A DNA stretch of 64,000 bases from Nodosilinea sp. LEGE 06152 (GCF_015207525.1 NZ_JADEWR010000001.1:384597-448596), one strand, 5' to 3'; shown: positions 46,972-57,174, numbered from the stretch's first letter. A program made the numbers and translations. Notes: generated by a model from the sequence alone, not told the origin.

Positions 46972-48138
46972 TTAGATGTGCTGCTCTAGCAGTTCGGCGA
47001 TCGCGCGGTGCTCTACCGGCGGCACCAGGGGAAACTCCTGGCGAGTATCGGTAATCAACCAGTCGAGGGCTGCCGCCTTCATGTCAATGGAGGCTCCGGT
47101 CTTGTCGACGCAGTAGCGGCCAAATACCAGCTTATCGACCAGGCGCACGCCGGGGCCAATGCGCGAATACTCAAAGATTACGCTCTTGTCGACGATCGCG
47201 CCGCTGCAGATCGAGCAGTTGTTGCCAATGGCGCTGGGGCCAATAATAGTGGCTCCGTCTTCAATGTGGGTCATGCCGCCAATGTAAACCGGGCCTTCGA
47301 TATTGACCTTGTCCCAGTTGGCCTTGACGTTGAGGCCTACATAAACGCCGGGGCGAATCTCTTCGCCGGGGATATCAACCAGATTGACTACGCCAGTCAG
47401 GACGTCCTGGATGGCGCGCCAGTAGTCGGGCACCTTGCCGATGTCGACCCATTCAAACTCCATGGGAATGCCGTAGAAGGGGGCGTTGTTAGCCACCAGC
47501 TTGGGCAGCAGATCGCCGCCAATGTCAAACGATACTCCTGAGGGAATGTAGTCGAATACCTCGGGCTCAAAGATGTAGATGCCAGTGTTGATCTCGGTGC
47601 TGAGCGCCTCTTCCACCGCCGGTTTTTCCTGGAACGATTTCACCCGTCCTTCGCTGTCGGTGACCACTACCCCGTAGCTGGGCACCTGCTTGAGGGGTAC
47701 GGTTTTGGTAATGATGGTTGCGATCGAGCCTTTTTCGCGGTGGCGGCGCACGGCCTCGGTGAGGTCGAGGTCAATCAGGGCGTCGCCGCAGAGCACCACA
47801 AAGGTGTCGTCAAAGAAGGGCGAAAAGTCTTGGATTTTGCGCATGCCCCCGGCAGACCCAATAGCGTCGCCCACCAGTTCGCCGTTTTCTTCGATGCGGC
47901 CCTCAAAGGAGTAGGCCAGCTCAACCCCAAAACGCTGCCCGTCGCGAAAGTAGCCCTCAATTTCGTTGGCCAGGTGGCTCACGTTCACCATGATCTGATC
48001 GAAGCCGTGCTGACGCAGCAGTTCAAGCAAGAACTCCATCACCGGCTTCTGCATGATCGGAATCATGGGCTTGGGAATGGTGTAAGTGATGGGCCGAACG
48101 CGGGTGCCTTTGCCGGCAGCCAGGATCATGGCTTTCAT
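46972..48138 (-). CDS. NDP-sugar pyrophosphorylase (mannose-1-P guanylyltransferase-like)
   Basis: A 388-residue nucleotidyltransferase: MKAMILAAGKGTRVRPITYTIPKPMIPIM is the nucleotide-binding start, GDALIDLDL the Mg-binding Asp region, SFQEKP the sugar-phosphate loop. The C-terminus (about 260-345) is a left-handed beta helix of hexapeptides (IEGPVYIGGMTHIEDGATIIGPSAIG). It should make a UDP-, GDP- or ADP-sugar; the sugar is not certain. I take the ATG at 48136-48138, the family start, instead of one 47 codons upstream. Confidence 0.9.
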   Translation of the reverse strand: MKAMILAAGKGTRVRPITYTIPKPMIPIMQKPVMEFLLELLRQHGFDQIMVNVSHLANEIEGYFRDGQRFGVELAYSFEGRIEENGELVGDAIGSAGGMRKIQDFSPFFDDTFVVLCGDALIDLDLTEAVRRHREKGSIATIITKTVPLKQVPSYGVVVTDSEGRVKSFQEKPAVEEALSTEINTGIYIFEPEVFDYIPSGVSFDIGGDLLPKLVANNAPFYGIPMEFEWVDIGKVPDYWRAIQDVLTGVVNLVDIPGEEIRPGVYVGLNVKANWDKVNIEGPVYIGGMTHIEDGATIIGPSAIGNNCSICSGAIVDKSVIFEYSRIGPGVRLVDKLVFGRYCVDKTGASIDMKAAALDWLITDTRQEFPLVPPVEHRAIAELLEQHI

Positions 48139-48427
48139 ACAAATAGAATCCTTAATATGTATTGGAGTATAGATCTGCCGCAGAGCAGTTTTTTGAGCGA
48201 GGGCCGACCGGCTGTCGAAACCAGCTGGGAATGAATTTGGAGCGGGCGTTGGCCTCGCGCCAGTCCCCGGCCATCGCACTCGGTCATGCTAACAGCGCCC
48301 TTAGCCAGAGCATTGGTAAGCCGACTGGCCTTCAAGGAGTTCTTACACTTTCTTTAAAATAGCCCCCCTAACTCTGAAACGGTAGCGATCGCCTGCAACT
48401 CCCAAAGCGCATACACGCTAGTTTGGC

Positions 48428-49294
48428 CTAATCCGGCAGAATAAAGGCCGGTAGTTCGGCGTCTTCAGCCGTCAGAGGGGCGCGATTGAGGTTTCTGACC
48501 CGTAAATCGGCGTAGAAGGTGTCTTGGCTCAGTTCTACCTTCGACTGAGCCGAGAGAAACAGCAGTCCCCAAAACACCCCTACCTTCTCGTGCACCTCAG
48601 CGGCGTGGGGGGTGTCAAAGTCGTGGGCGTCTTCGAGGTCGGCGGGCTTGAAGCTGGGCCAGTGCTGGAGCAGTAGCTCAAAGTCGATCCACAGGGTGTC
48701 TTCGCCCAGTTCGTCCCAGTACTGATCGAGGAAGGCTTCGAGGGCGGCGGCAATTTCAGAGAGGTTTTCCTGGTGAGCGAGCTGGGCGATCGCGCGCACG
48801 GCCTGGCGCTGGGGCTGGGGCCTGGCCCGTCTGGCCCGCAGGCGAGGGGTGTGGTCGGCCATCACCGTGGCCATGGTTTCGAGCTGCTGAATTAGCTCGT
48901 GCAGAGTGACCTGCCGCCGCTGGGGGGTGGGGGCCACAGCCCGGCGGTGCAGGTGGCGCTCCAGGTTGCGGGGCAGCGGCACTAGGTCGGGAATGTCTTC
49001 CTCCCACACCTCTTCGGGGTTGGCTTCGGCCTCGGCTTCGGCTTCGGCCCGCACCATAGTATCGGCCTTGAGCAGCACCAGCATCGAGGCGTAGAGAAAC
49101 CCCTGGCCCGACTCGGAGAGGTTGGCCTCGTAGGGGGTGCGGCCCTGGCTGGCCAGCGCTTCGGCCTGGGTCTTGAGCAGCGACAAAAAGCGATCGATCA
49201 CGTCGATCACCTTGACATCCCACGGGTCGATTTCGCCCTGATCGGCCAGGTCGATAAGAAATGCGATCGCGGTTTGAGCCAGAGATGACGACAT
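48428..49294 (-). CDS. scpA: Segregation and condensation protein A
   Basis: A 288-residue kleisin. The N-terminal part (LAQTAIAFLIDLADQGEIDPWDVKVIDVIDRFLSLL, then FLYASMLVLLKADTMV) and the C-terminal winged helix (about 225-270) match ScpA, which bridges the SMC heads in the bacterial condensin. The linker is rich in Glu/Ala and Arg/Gln. ScpB and SMC genes are not in the window. No clear Shine-Dalgarno. Confidence 0.9.
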   Translation of the reverse strand: MSSSLAQTAIAFLIDLADQGEIDPWDVKVIDVIDRFLSLLKTQAEALASQGRTPYEANLSESGQGFLYASMLVLLKADTMVRAEAEAEAEANPEEVWEEDIPDLVPLPRNLERHLHRRAVAPTPQRRQVTLHELIQQLETMATVMADHTPRLRARRARPQPQRQAVRAIAQLAHQENLSEIAAALEAFLDQYWDELGEDTLWIDFELLLQHWPSFKPADLEDAHDFDTPHAAEVHEKVGVFWGLLFLSAQSKVELSQDTFYADLRVRNLNRAPLTAEDAELPAFILPD

Positions 49295-49393
49295 AAGGTC
49301 AGGCAGTGCAGAAAAGCTCGGAGATCGCTAGACAGCCCCCACTGTCTGAGTCGCCACTGGGCCACCACGGCGCGGCAATCGGCCCATGATAGC

Positions 49394-49648
49394 TCAAAGG
49401 CCCGTTTTGGCCAGCGCCTCCATCACCGCATCGATCAGCGCTTGTCCCCAGAGCACGGCCATTGTTCCGCATCCAAAAATCACGAAGCTGACTCTGGCGA
49501 TTTGCATTGAATCGAGGCTCCATGGAGAGCCGTAGGTGAGCGGCAGCGCTACTAGCAGAATGCCCAGGGCAGCACCTCCAGCAAACCGCAAGCCCCACCT
49601 GAGCAGTGGGCGCTGAGTCACCTCAGTAGAGTCACCATCGTCAGGCAT
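49394..49648 (-). CDS. Small two-helix membrane protein, hypothetical
   Basis: An 84-residue protein with an acidic N-terminus and two membrane segments (about 21-42 FAGGAALGILLVALPLTYG and 51-68 VSFVIFGCGTMAVLWG). No family is recognised. It lies 99 bp upstream of scpA on the same strand and may be co-transcribed. It is short, so the confidence is moderate. Confidence 0.55.
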   Translation of the reverse strand: MPDDGDSTEVTQRPLLRWGLRFAGGAALGILLVALPLTYGSPWSLDSMQIARVSFVIFGCGTMAVLWGQALIDAVMEALAKTGL

Positions 49649-49743
49649 GATGAGGCCTTCGCTAGCTCAACGGGTGCATTGGTCAGATTATAACAACTGA
49701 GATCGATGGCGATCGGGCTCGCTCCTCAGCCCCACGGGACGCC

Positions 49744-50091
49744 CTAAGCAACCGCTTCCCCATCTTCGACATTGGCGGCGGGCAGCAGCAGGCTTTGTTC
49801 TTCGAGCTTGACCTGGTAGCGCTGCACGTCTTGCTCTAGCTCCTGAATGCGAATTTCGCGCTGCTGCACCTGCTTGCCAAAGGACATATAACCCTGCACC
49901 TGAGCCCAGACGCTAAACACCCAGGCAAAAACCGCCCCGATGCCCATGGCCATAATCAGCTCCACGCACAGCGGCGCTTCTACATCCATTCCCGGTGCAA
50001 GGTGAATAATAACTGGCTCGGTGTTTTCAATGCCAAATAGCACCAGGGCTAGGGCAATTACAAAAATAACGACGAAATTGATCTGCCGCAT
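49744..50091 (-). CDS. LapA (DUF1049) domain protein
   Basis: A 115-residue protein: first helix about 4-22, FGIENTEPVIIHL between helices, second helix about 43-65, then a cytoplasmic coiled coil (about 70-100, REIRIQELEQDVQRYQVKLEEQ). This is the DUF1049 / lipopolysaccharide-assembly A layout. In E. coli LapA works with LapB to control LPS synthesis; the cyanobacterial role is not established. Confidence 0.82.
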   Translation of the reverse strand: MRQINFVVIFVIALALVLFGIENTEPVIIHLAPGMDVEAPLCVELIMAMGIGAVFAWVFSVWAQVQGYMSFGKQVQQREIRIQELEQDVQRYQVKLEEQSLLLPAANVEDGEAVA

Positions 50092-50240
50092 GACTCTGGC
50101 CTCAAAACGCTTGGTCTAAGTTGCTAGGTTAGCCCTAAGTCCAGCCCAGAATCTATGGTTTCCCCAAAGGGTTTCCCACGGGTCGAAATCAGTAGGGCTT
50201 TACAGATGGACTTAGATAACGTTATTTAACCAGGCAGACT

Positions 50241-51125
50241 TTAACTTTGGCCAAAGGTTTTTGCGGGTTTAAACACTCGATAGCGCAGCCCGTAACCGCC
50301 CAGGACCAGCGCGACGATGCCCAGAGTGCCGAGGGCAATCGCGTTGGGCAGCCAAAACACGGCATCAATGCGGGTCATTTGACCGGGCTGCAGTTGCCAA
50401 ATTGCCCCGGCGGCACCCTGGCTCAGCGGCGGGGTAGCGGTGGGAGAGACCTGGGCCAGCCCCCAGGGCACCTGCAGGCGAAAGCGCAGATCGGCCCAGG
50501 CGGGAGTAGCCGCGTCCTCTTCATTGGCAGGAAGATCGCGTAGATCGAGGCTGTAGACGAGGTGGGTGCGGCTGACGAAAACCCAGTTGGTTTGGTCTAG
50601 GCTCAGCTCAAAGGGCACCGCCCCCCAGCCGGGCAGCTGGAGATAGGTGGGGTGGGTTCCCTGGTCGAATGCCTCAGCCGGGCCGGGCTCTGTAGACAGC
50701 TCTGAGGTCGATTCTGGCGTTGAAAACAACTGCTGAAAGCGATCGCCTAGATCGCGGGCGGTGCTAAAGGGCACAGTGAGCGTGACGGTCTGCGGGCTTT
50801 GGCTAAGCTGGCCGCCAAGGGGGCGCGATCGCCCCTTCAGCTCCTCAAGCCAGGGCTCTAGGGTGGGCTGGGCCAGGGCGGCACCGCGATCGCTTAGGTC
50901 AATGGTCTGCACAATTTGGCCGTGGGTGTGGTGGTCAAAGCGCAGGGTGAGGTCGTAGCGCAGACAGCCACTCAGCAGTAGCGGCAACCACAGCAGCACC
51001 GCCAGCCGCCAGATGAGGCGTCTAGCACGGCCAGGTCCAATCCGCCCCAGAGCCGTCAACCTTTGTACCGCAACGGTCTGCTGTGCCAAAATCTCACCCC
51101 TGCCTGTTACCGTAGCTTCGACCAA
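50241..51125 (-). CDS. DUF3153 family lipoprotein
   Basis: A 294-residue protein. A hydrophobic stretch ends in a lipobox LLLSGC near residue 54, so it is exported and lipid-anchored. The mature part holds a DUF3153 domain (LTLRFDHHTHGQIVQTIDLSDRG and later VPFSTARDLGDRFQQL), and the C-terminus has a membrane helix (about 262-280). DUF3153 proteins are mostly cyanobacterial and of unknown role. The about 30 residues before the signal core suggest the start could be a little downstream. Confidence 0.8.
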   Translation of the reverse strand: MVEATVTGRGEILAQQTVAVQRLTALGRIGPGRARRLIWRLAVLLWLPLLLSGCLRYDLTLRFDHHTHGQIVQTIDLSDRGAALAQPTLEPWLEELKGRSRPLGGQLSQSPQTVTLTVPFSTARDLGDRFQQLFSTPESTSELSTEPGPAEAFDQGTHPTYLQLPGWGAVPFELSLDQTNWVFVSRTHLVYSLDLRDLPANEEDAATPAWADLRFRLQVPWGLAQVSPTATPPLSQGAAGAIWQLQPGQMTRIDAVFWLPNAIALGTLGIVALVLGGYGLRYRVFKPAKTFGQS

Positions 51126-51172
51126 GGCTATACCATTAGAGCGTGAGATCCAACGGTAGCTAGTAGCGTTGT

Positions 51173-53974
51173 ATGACTGACCTTTCCTCTGCTTCCACGA
51201 CCGCCTGGCATACGGTTGGCATCGACGCAGCGCTGAGCCAGCTCGACAGCGATGCCAGTACTGGCCTCAGCGCCCAGGCGGTGGTTGATCGTCGCAGCCG
51301 GTACGGCCCCAACGAGCTAGAAGAAACCGGGGGCCGCCCCGCCTGGCGTATTCTGCTCGATCAGTTCACCAACATTATGCTGCTGATGCTGATCGCGGTG
51401 GCGGTGGTGTCGGGGGTGCTGTCGTTTAGAAACCAGGAATTTCCCAAGGATGCGATCGCGATTTTTGCGATCGTCATTCTCAACGGTGTGCTGGGCTATT
51501 TGCAGGAGAGCCGGGCCGAAAAAGCTCTCGCCGCCCTCAAGCAAATGGCGTCCCCCAACGTGCTGGTGCAGCGCGACGACCGTCTACAGGAGGTGCCCTC
51601 CCAGGACCTGGTGCCCGGCGACATCATGCTGTTGGAGGCAGGCGATCAGGTGGCCGCCGACGGTCGCCTGCTGGAGGCCAGCAATCTGCAGCTGCGCGAG
51701 TCGGCCCTGACCGGCGAAGCCCAGGGCGTTAACAAACAGGCGGCCCCCACCCTGGCGAGCGAGACTGCTCTAGCCGAGCGCAAGAACCTGGTGTTTCAGG
51801 GCACTGAGGTGGTGCAGGGCCGAGGCCGCGTGCTGGTCACCGGCACCGGCATGAAGACCGAGCTGGGCCGCATCGCCGCCATGCTGCAGGGGGTCGAAAC
51901 CGAGCCCACCCCGCTGCAGCAACGCATGACCCAGCTGGGCAACGTGCTGGTCACCGGGTCGCTGACGCTGGTGGCGATTGTCGTCGTTGGGGGCGTGATC
52001 TTTGGCGGCTGGGAGGCCTTTGAGCGCCTGTTGGAGGTAGCCCTGAGTATGGCGGTGGCGGTGGTTCCCGAGGGCTTGCCTGCGGTAATTACTGTGACGC
52101 TGGCGATTGGTACCCAGCGCATGGTGCGTCGCCACGCCCTGATTCGCCGCCTGCCTGCGGTGGAAACCCTGGGATCAGTCACCACTATTTGCTCTGATAA
52201 AACCGGCACCCTGACTCAAAACAAAATGGTGGTGCAGCAGGTGCGCACTCTGGGCGAGACGCTGCACATTACCGGCGAGGGCTACGCCCCCGAAGGCGAT
52301 TTTTTGAGCGAGAGCCAGTCGATAGACCCCCGACGGAGCACCGACACCGGGCTGCTGCTGGTGGATGGCCTGCTGTGCAACGATTCTGTGCTGCAAAAGG
52401 AGATGGGTGACTGGGCAATTATGGGCGACCCCACCGAGGGAGCGCTGGTGGTAATGGCGGCTAAAAGCGGCCTCGATCGTCATCATCTGGGCCATGAGTT
52501 GCAGCGGGTGGTGGAGTTTCCGTTTTCCTCAGAGCGCAAGCGCATGAGCGTGGTGCTCAGCGGCGTCGAGGCGCTAGCGGCCGACCTCACCCTGCCTGGG
52601 GAAGTGGTGCGGTCTCCTTACCTGATGTTGGCCAAGGGTTCGCCGGAGATGCTGCTGGATTGCTGCACTAGCTGCCTGAAGGGGGCAGACCGGGTGGCAA
52701 TGGGGGAGGAGACGCGATCGCACATTCTGGCTGATAACGCCGATATGGCCGCTAAGGGAATGCGGGTGCTGGGCTTTGCCTACCGTCCCCTGAGCGAAGT
52801 GCCCACCGAGGGCGACCCGGATGGGGCGGAGCAAGACCTGGTGTGGCTGGGCTTGGTGGGCATGATCGATGCCCTGCGCCCGGAGGTGCGCGTGGCGGTA
52901 GAACGCTGCCGGGGGGCAGGCATTCGCCCAATGATGATTACCGGCGACCACCAGCTCACCGCCATGGCGATCGCCCAAGACCTGGGCATTGCTGACGCCC
53001 AAGCCAAATCGCTCAGCGGCGCTGATCTGGAGAAAATGTCGCAGGCCGAGCTAGAGGCGGCGGTGAAGGAGGTCAATATCTACGCGCGGGTGTCGCCCGA
53101 GCACAAGCTGCGCATTGTCAAAGCCCTGCAAAAAGACCACCAGATTGTGGCGATGACCGGCGACGGCGTCAACGATGCCCCGGCCCTCAAACAGGCTGAA
53201 ATTGGCATCGCCATGGGCATTACCGGCACCGACGTCAGCAAGGAAGCCAGCGATATGGTGCTGCTAGACGACAACTTTGCCACTATCGTCGCTGCCACCG
53301 AAGAAGGCCGGGTGGTCTACACCAACATTCGCCGCTTTGTGAAGTACATCCTCGGCTCTAACATTGGTGAACTGCTCACCATTGCCCTGTCGCCGCTGAT
53401 TTTGCCAATTCTGGATGTGCCTCTGACGCCTTTACAAATTTTGTGGATGAACCTGGTTACCGACGGCTTCCCGGCCCTGGCCCTGGCGGTAGAACCGGCT
53501 GAACCCGACGTGATGGAGCGATCGCCCCACGACCCCCAGGAAGGGATTTTTGCCCGTGGCTTGGGAGCCTACATGCTGCGCATCGGCGTGGTGTTTGCCA
53601 TTATTTCGGTGTCGATGATGGTGTGGGCCTACAACTGGTCACAGCAGGGCGGCGACCCCGATCGCTGGAAGACAATGGTGTTTACCACTCTCTGCCTGGC
53701 CCAGATGGGCCACGCGATCGCCGTGCGCTCCAACACTCGCCTCACCGTAGAAATGTCGCCCTGGTCAAACCCGTTTGTGCTGGGGGCGGTGACGTTAACC
53801 TGCGTGCTCCAGCTCATGCTGATCTACGTTGAGCCACTGCGAAATTTCTTTGGCACCCACCTGCTCAGCCCCTATGAACTGCTAATCTGTTTTGGTTTTA
53901 GTACCCTACTATTTGTCTGGGTCGAAGCCGAAAAAATCTACCGCCGCATCCGAGGCAAAGTCGTGAGGGATTAG
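51173..53974 (+). CDS. P2A-type cation (calcium) ATPase
   Basis: A 933-residue P-type ATPase. The phosphorylated Asp is near 341 in [15 protein letters not shown]; the hinge is [18 protein letters not shown]; the dephosphorylation loop reads LTGEAQ, keeping the Glu. PEGLP in helix M4 and [16 protein letters not shown] in M6 carry the Asn, Thr and Asp that make up the calcium site in SERCA. So it probably exports Ca2+ (or Mn2+) from the cytosol using ATP. It stands alone and is divergent from the DUF3153 gene across 47 bp. Confidence 0.93.
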   Translation: MTDLSSASTTAWHTVGIDAALSQLDSDASTGLSAQAVVDRRSRYGPNELEETGGRPAWRILLDQFTNIMLLMLIAVAVVSGVLSFRNQEFPKDAIAIFAIVILNGVLGYLQESRAEKALAALKQMASPNVLVQRDDRLQEVPSQDLVPGDIMLLEAGDQVAADGRLLEASNLQLRESALTGEAQGVNKQAAPTLASETALAERKNLVFQGTEVVQGRGRVLVTGTGMKTELGRIAAMLQGVETEPTPLQQRMTQLGNVLVTGSLTLVAIVVVGGVIFGGWEAFERLLEVALSMAVAVVPEGLPAVITVTLAIGTQRMVRRHALIRRLPAVETLGSVTTICSDKTGTLTQNKMVVQQVRTLGETLHITGEGYAPEGDFLSESQSIDPRRSTDTGLLLVDGLLCNDSVLQKEMGDWAIMGDPTEGALVVMAAKSGLDRHHLGHELQRVVEFPFSSERKRMSVVLSGVEALAADLTLPGEVVRSPYLMLAKGSPEMLLDCCTSCLKGADRVAMGEETRSHILADNADMAAKGMRVLGFAYRPLSEVPTEGDPDGAEQDLVWLGLVGMIDALRPEVRVAVERCRGAGIRPMMITGDHQLTAMAIAQDLGIADAQAKSLSGADLEKMSQAELEAAVKEVNIYARVSPEHKLRIVKALQKDHQIVAMTGDGVNDAPALKQAEIGIAMGITGTDVSKEASDMVLLDDNFATIVAATEEGRVVYTNIRRFVKYILGSNIGELLTIALSPLILPILDVPLTPLQILWMNLVTDGFPALALAVEPAEPDVMERSPHDPQEGIFARGLGAYMLRIGVVFAIISVSMMVWAYNWSQQGGDPDRWKTMVFTTLCLAQMGHAIAVRSNTRLTVEMSPWSNPFVLGAVTLTCVLQLMLIYVEPLRNFFGTHLLSPYELLICFGFSTLLFVWVEAEKIYRRIRGKVVRD

Positions 53975-54007
53975 CGCGGCTTTGCTCACTAGCGAGGCAG
54001 TTGCAAA

Positions 54008-54373
54008 ATGTACGGGGTGCCACCTGATTTACCAGTGAATCTTTTTATTGGACGAGAGTTCAATCAAATCTGCTTAGGCCGCTTTCAAATTCAGTTTCAC
54101 GCATCTGGTGTAGGTAGCATTTTTGTTGAAGGTCGTTGGAAACTTTTTGACGATAAGGGAATTGTGATTGACGAAGAGCAGGATCACACTGAACGAGAAG
54201 CTTTCCGCCTTCACCAGATTATTGATGTGCCCATTCTTCGTACAAGCGTTGAGCCGCCACAAGCATTCTCCCTATTCTTCGAAAACGGCTGTTGTCTAAC
54301 GATTTTTGATGACACGCCACATTACGAAAGCTTCTCTATTCACATAGATGGTCAACCAAGCTTATTCATTTAA
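54008..54373 (+). CDS. Hypothetical 121-residue protein
   Basis: A 121-residue protein with no family that I recognise. It looks like a single compact beta-rich domain: LPVNLFIGREFNQICLGRFQIQFHASG, then SIFVEGRWKLFD, then QAFSLFFENGCCLTIFDDTPHYESFSIHIDG. This type of all-beta, small, acidic protein is common among immunity-like and DUF6188-like families, but that is only a resemblance. It is noticeably more AT-rich than its neighbours and lies 33 bp after the Ca-ATPase gene and upstream of a toxin-antitoxin pair, suggesting acquisition by transfer. Confidence 0.6.
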   Translation: MYGVPPDLPVNLFIGREFNQICLGRFQIQFHASGVGSIFVEGRWKLFDDKGIVIDEEQDHTEREAFRLHQIIDVPILRTSVEPPQAFSLFFENGCCLTIFDDTPHYESFSIHIDGQPSLFI

Positions 54374-54491
54374 TTGAGGTTAGCAGCGCTTGTAAAAAGA
54401 GGAAACGGTGTTCCGAAGCTTGATTGTTAATTCGATTGGCTTTGCTAAAGCTCTACTAAAATAGCAGTAAGCCTCCCTTTATCTTTTTCCT

Positions 54492-54737
54492 ATGCTCAGA
54501 ACCACCGTCACCGATACCGGGCAAATTACCCTGCCAGACGAGATCCGGCAGCACCTTAAGCTTGTCAGTGGTAGTCGGGTCGAGTTTGTCATTGATGAAA
54601 ACGGCCAGGTCAAAATCTTTCCCCTCACCATTGCCGTAGAAACCTTGTCAGGTATGTTGCATCGGCCCAACCTCTCCCCCGCTACCCAAGATGACATAGA
54701 TGATGCCATCTCTGAGGGCGCGAATGATTGGGCTTGA
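54492..54737 (+). CDS. AbrB/MazE-type antitoxin
   Basis: An 81-residue protein with a swapped-hairpin AbrB DNA-binding domain at residues 1-45 (MLRTTVTDTGQITLPDEIRQHLKLVSGSRVEFVIDENGQV). The C-terminal half would bind and silence the PIN toxin encoded next, with which it overlaps by 14 bp. Autorepression is typical of the family. Confidence 0.88.
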   Translation: MLRTTVTDTGQITLPDEIRQHLKLVSGSRVEFVIDENGQVKIFPLTIAVETLSGMLHRPNLSPATQDDIDDAISEGANDWA

Positions 54738-55101
54738 TACCAATATTCTGGTTCGCTACCTCACCCGCGACGACGAGCAGCAATGGCGGCAAGCCTCTGA
54801 GGTGATCCAGCGAAACCAACCCTGCTTTGTTGCCAATATCGTTTTGTGCGAACTGGTTTGGGTGCTCAGAGGTGCCAGCTATCGCTTTCAAAGAGCTGAA
54901 GTGATCCACACTTTAAACGCGATGCTCCACAGCGCTGCCTTTGAATTTGAAAGCCGCTCAACGGTTGATCAAGCGCTTCAGCGATACAAACAGGGCAAGG
55001 CAGATTTCTCTGACTACCTGATTGGGGCTGTATCTCGGCAAGCAGGTTGCACAGAAACTGTCAGCTTCGATAGCAAGTTGAAGGGGGAGAGAGGATTTTA
55101 G
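54724..55101 (+). CDS. VapC-like PIN-domain toxin
   Basis: A 125-residue PIN protein: MIGLDTNILVRYLTRDD carries the first acidic residue, CELVWVLRG the central Glu, and DFSDYLIGAVSRQAGCTETVSFDSKLKG the last acidic group. The start ATG at 54724-54726 is inside the antitoxin's last codons (14-bp overlap), giving translational coupling. The pair is unrelated in sequence to the two other toxin-antitoxin pairs of the window. Confidence 0.9.
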   Translation: MIGLDTNILVRYLTRDDEQQWRQASEVIQRNQPCFVANIVLCELVWVLRGASYRFQRAEVIHTLNAMLHSAAFEFESRSTVDQALQRYKQGKADFSDYLIGAVSRQAGCTETVSFDSKLKGERGF

Positions 55102-55192
55102 TGCCTGGAGTAGTGTCCCTAGCTAGCACCGCGAGTAACGGACGCACAGTCCTGATGTGTTTCCAAGGCTGTCTACTGCCGATAATCTCAGT

Positions 55193-55319
55193 TATAGCCA
55201 TCGCCAGGACGGTTAGGACATTCCCTAAACCCCTAAAGCGGTGGCTATACGCCGTTGCGCTGTCCCAGTTCTAGCCAGTGGCAAGGGTCAGTGTCCTAAG
55301 CGCAATGGCCATCGCTATA
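55193..55319. repeat. MITE-like element with 28-bp inverted ends, copy B
   Basis: A 127-bp element in the spacer after the third TA pair. Its left end (55193-55220, TATAGCCATCGCCAGGACGG...) and the reverse complement of its right end (55292-55319, TATAGCGATGGCCATTGCGC...) agree at 22 of 28 positions and both finish with TTAGGACA. There is no open frame. It is related in its ends to the repeats at 22994-23124 and 58735-58858. Confidence 0.6.
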
Positions 55320-55330
55320 TTAATCATCCC

Positions 55331-56719
55331 TTAAATCGCCAGCACCTTACCCCGTAGCCCCGAAGGTGCGTCAATGTTGTAGCGGTGAAGCAGGGTCGGC
55401 ACCAGGTCGTAAAGCTGCGCGCCCTCCAGCACCTGCCCATTCTTTGGCGCTTTGGGGTCATGGAAAATCATCAGGCCCAGGGGGGCGTGGTTGGCGTCGT
55501 CGGGGCCGGTGTCGTTTTCGACGGTGTAGAGGCTGTTGATGCCCACGCTGCCCACCGATCGCCAGGCTAAATCGTCAAAATACACAATTAAATCTGGTGC
55601 CCGCCCCCGCACTTTTTGGTAGATTTCTTGAGGTTTAAACGCCTTGATCGGTAGCGGGTTGCCATCGGGATCGGTAAGTTGCGAGAGCTTCGTCGCCAGC
55701 TCGTCGCGCAGGGCTTCGTAGTCGGCCATCGCCACGGTGCCCTGGGGTTCGCGCCCCTTGACGTTGAGAAAAATGCGGGCGTAGTAGCCCCCGGCCCCCC
55801 ACACCTGGGTGTTCTTCCAGTCCACCTCGACTTTGTCCAGGGGAAGCACCTCGGCGGGGGCTTCCTTCAGCGTCAGGTAGCCGTTGGCGATCAGCCATTC
55901 GTTGATGCAGATGCCGCCCATCAGCGGCTGTGCCCCGTGGTCAGACACCACCAGCACGGCGGTATCGGGGTCGCAGACCGCCAGCAGATCCCCCACCCGC
56001 TGATCCACATGCACGTAGTAGTCGTGGATGGCAGTGGCAAACGGGGAACCCGCCTCGTACTGAGGATGGCGCGGGTCCATGGGTTTCCAAAAGGCGTGGT
56101 GAATGCGATCGACGCCCATATCCACCAGCATGCAGAAGTCGGGGCGATCGCGCGTGATCAACTTTTCGGCCAGGGTAAAGCGCTGGTCGCACAGACTGTA
56201 GAGATTGGCCAGAATGCGCTCCTTTTCGTCAGAGCGAAAGTTGGGCACATCCAGCATGAAATCGGGCATCCAGGCGGTGATCTGCTCACCTAGATCGGGG
56301 GGATGGGTGAAGGGCACCTCGGTGCTGGGGGTGAGAAAGCAGGAGACTAGCGAGCCGTTGACCGGGTAGGGTGGCGATGTACCCGGCACGCTGAGGGCCG
56401 CCACGCTCCACCCGGCCTCGCCCAAAATATCCCACAGGCGCGGAAATTTGACCGCTCGTCCGTCGGAGATGCCCATCGAGTGGTAGTCGCGATCGCGCCG
56501 ATTGCGAAACCCATAGATGCCCAGCTCGCCGGGGTCGCGCCCGGTCATCATGCAGCTCCAGGCGGGCACGGTGATGGCGGGAATGCTGCTCTCCAGCCTG
56601 CCGTAGCTGCCCAACCCCATCAGCCGCGATAGGTTGGGCAAATCGTGCCGCCACTGGTCAAACACCAGGTCGGGGGCCATGCAGTCGAGGCCGATGATCA
56701 GCAGGCGAGGGGTGGGCAT
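55331..56719 (-). CDS. Alkaline-phosphatase-superfamily phosphodiesterase/nucleotide pyrophosphatase
   Basis: A 462-residue protein of the AP superfamily: LLIIGLDCMAPDLVFD with the first metal Asp, nucleophile region PAITVPAWSCMMTGRDPGELGIYGFRN, VDMGVDRIHHAFW with Asp/His ligands, VLVVSDHGAQPLMGG with the last Asp-His pair, and a final HAPLGLMIFHDP. It has no signal peptide, so it is likely cytosolic, cleaving a phosphodiester or phosphoryl group. It follows ureB by 149 bp on the same strand, where ureC might have been expected. Confidence 0.85.
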   Translation of the reverse strand: MPTPRLLIIGLDCMAPDLVFDQWRHDLPNLSRLMGLGSYGRLESSIPAITVPAWSCMMTGRDPGELGIYGFRNRRDRDYHSMGISDGRAVKFPRLWDILGEAGWSVAALSVPGTSPPYPVNGSLVSCFLTPSTEVPFTHPPDLGEQITAWMPDFMLDVPNFRSDEKERILANLYSLCDQRFTLAEKLITRDRPDFCMLVDMGVDRIHHAFWKPMDPRHPQYEAGSPFATAIHDYYVHVDQRVGDLLAVCDPDTAVLVVSDHGAQPLMGGICINEWLIANGYLTLKEAPAEVLPLDKVEVDWKNTQVWGAGGYYARIFLNVKGREPQGTVAMADYEALRDELATKLSQLTDPDGNPLPIKAFKPQEIYQKVRGRAPDLIVYFDDLAWRSVGSVGINSLYTVENDTGPDDANHAPLGLMIFHDPKAPKNGQVLEGAQLYDLVPTLLHRYNIDAPSGLRGKVLAI

Positions 56720-56868
56720 GGGAAGGCTCAGTAATCAGATCGTTCGTTTCGTAGAGAATCCCCCAGATACTCGCCATCACAAATGCAATTATGTATCCCC
56801 TTAAATAAAAGGGGGCAGGGGGGAGCACCCGCGTATCTTCATCATAAGGAATGCCTACAATTAGAAAG

Positions 56869-57174
56869 CTAAAGCGCCCCTTCGACCTGGGCGTTAAAGC
56901 CATACACGCGCCGCTCTCCGGCCAGGGGCACCAGAGTCACGTCGCGCTCGTCGCCCGGCTCAAACCGCACCGCAGTCCCGGCGGGAATGTCGAGCCGCAT
57001 GCCCCGCGCCGAGTCGCGCTCAAAGCTCAGGGCCGCATTCACCTCAAAAAAATGAAAGTGAGAGCCGACCTGAATGGGGCGATCGCCGGTATTGGCCACC
57101 GCTAACGTCACCGTCTCTTTGCCTGCGTTTAGCTCAATCTCGCCCTCAGCGGGCAGCAGTTCTCCAGGGATCAT
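56869..57174 (-). CDS. ureB: Urease subunit beta
   Basis: A 101-residue urease beta subunit: [66 protein letters not shown] and [12 protein letters not shown], all as in UreB. With UreA and UreC it makes nickel-dependent urease, hydrolysing urea to ammonia and carbamate. Its ATG overlaps the stop of the S41 peptidase gene by 4 bp (ATGA). ureC, normally next, is absent; the following gene is an AP-superfamily enzyme. Confidence 0.94.
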   Translation of the reverse strand: MIPGELLPAEGEIELNAGKETVTLAVANTGDRPIQVGSHFHFFEVNAALSFERDSARGMRLDIPAGTAVRFEPGDERDVTLVPLAGERRVYGFNAQVEGAL

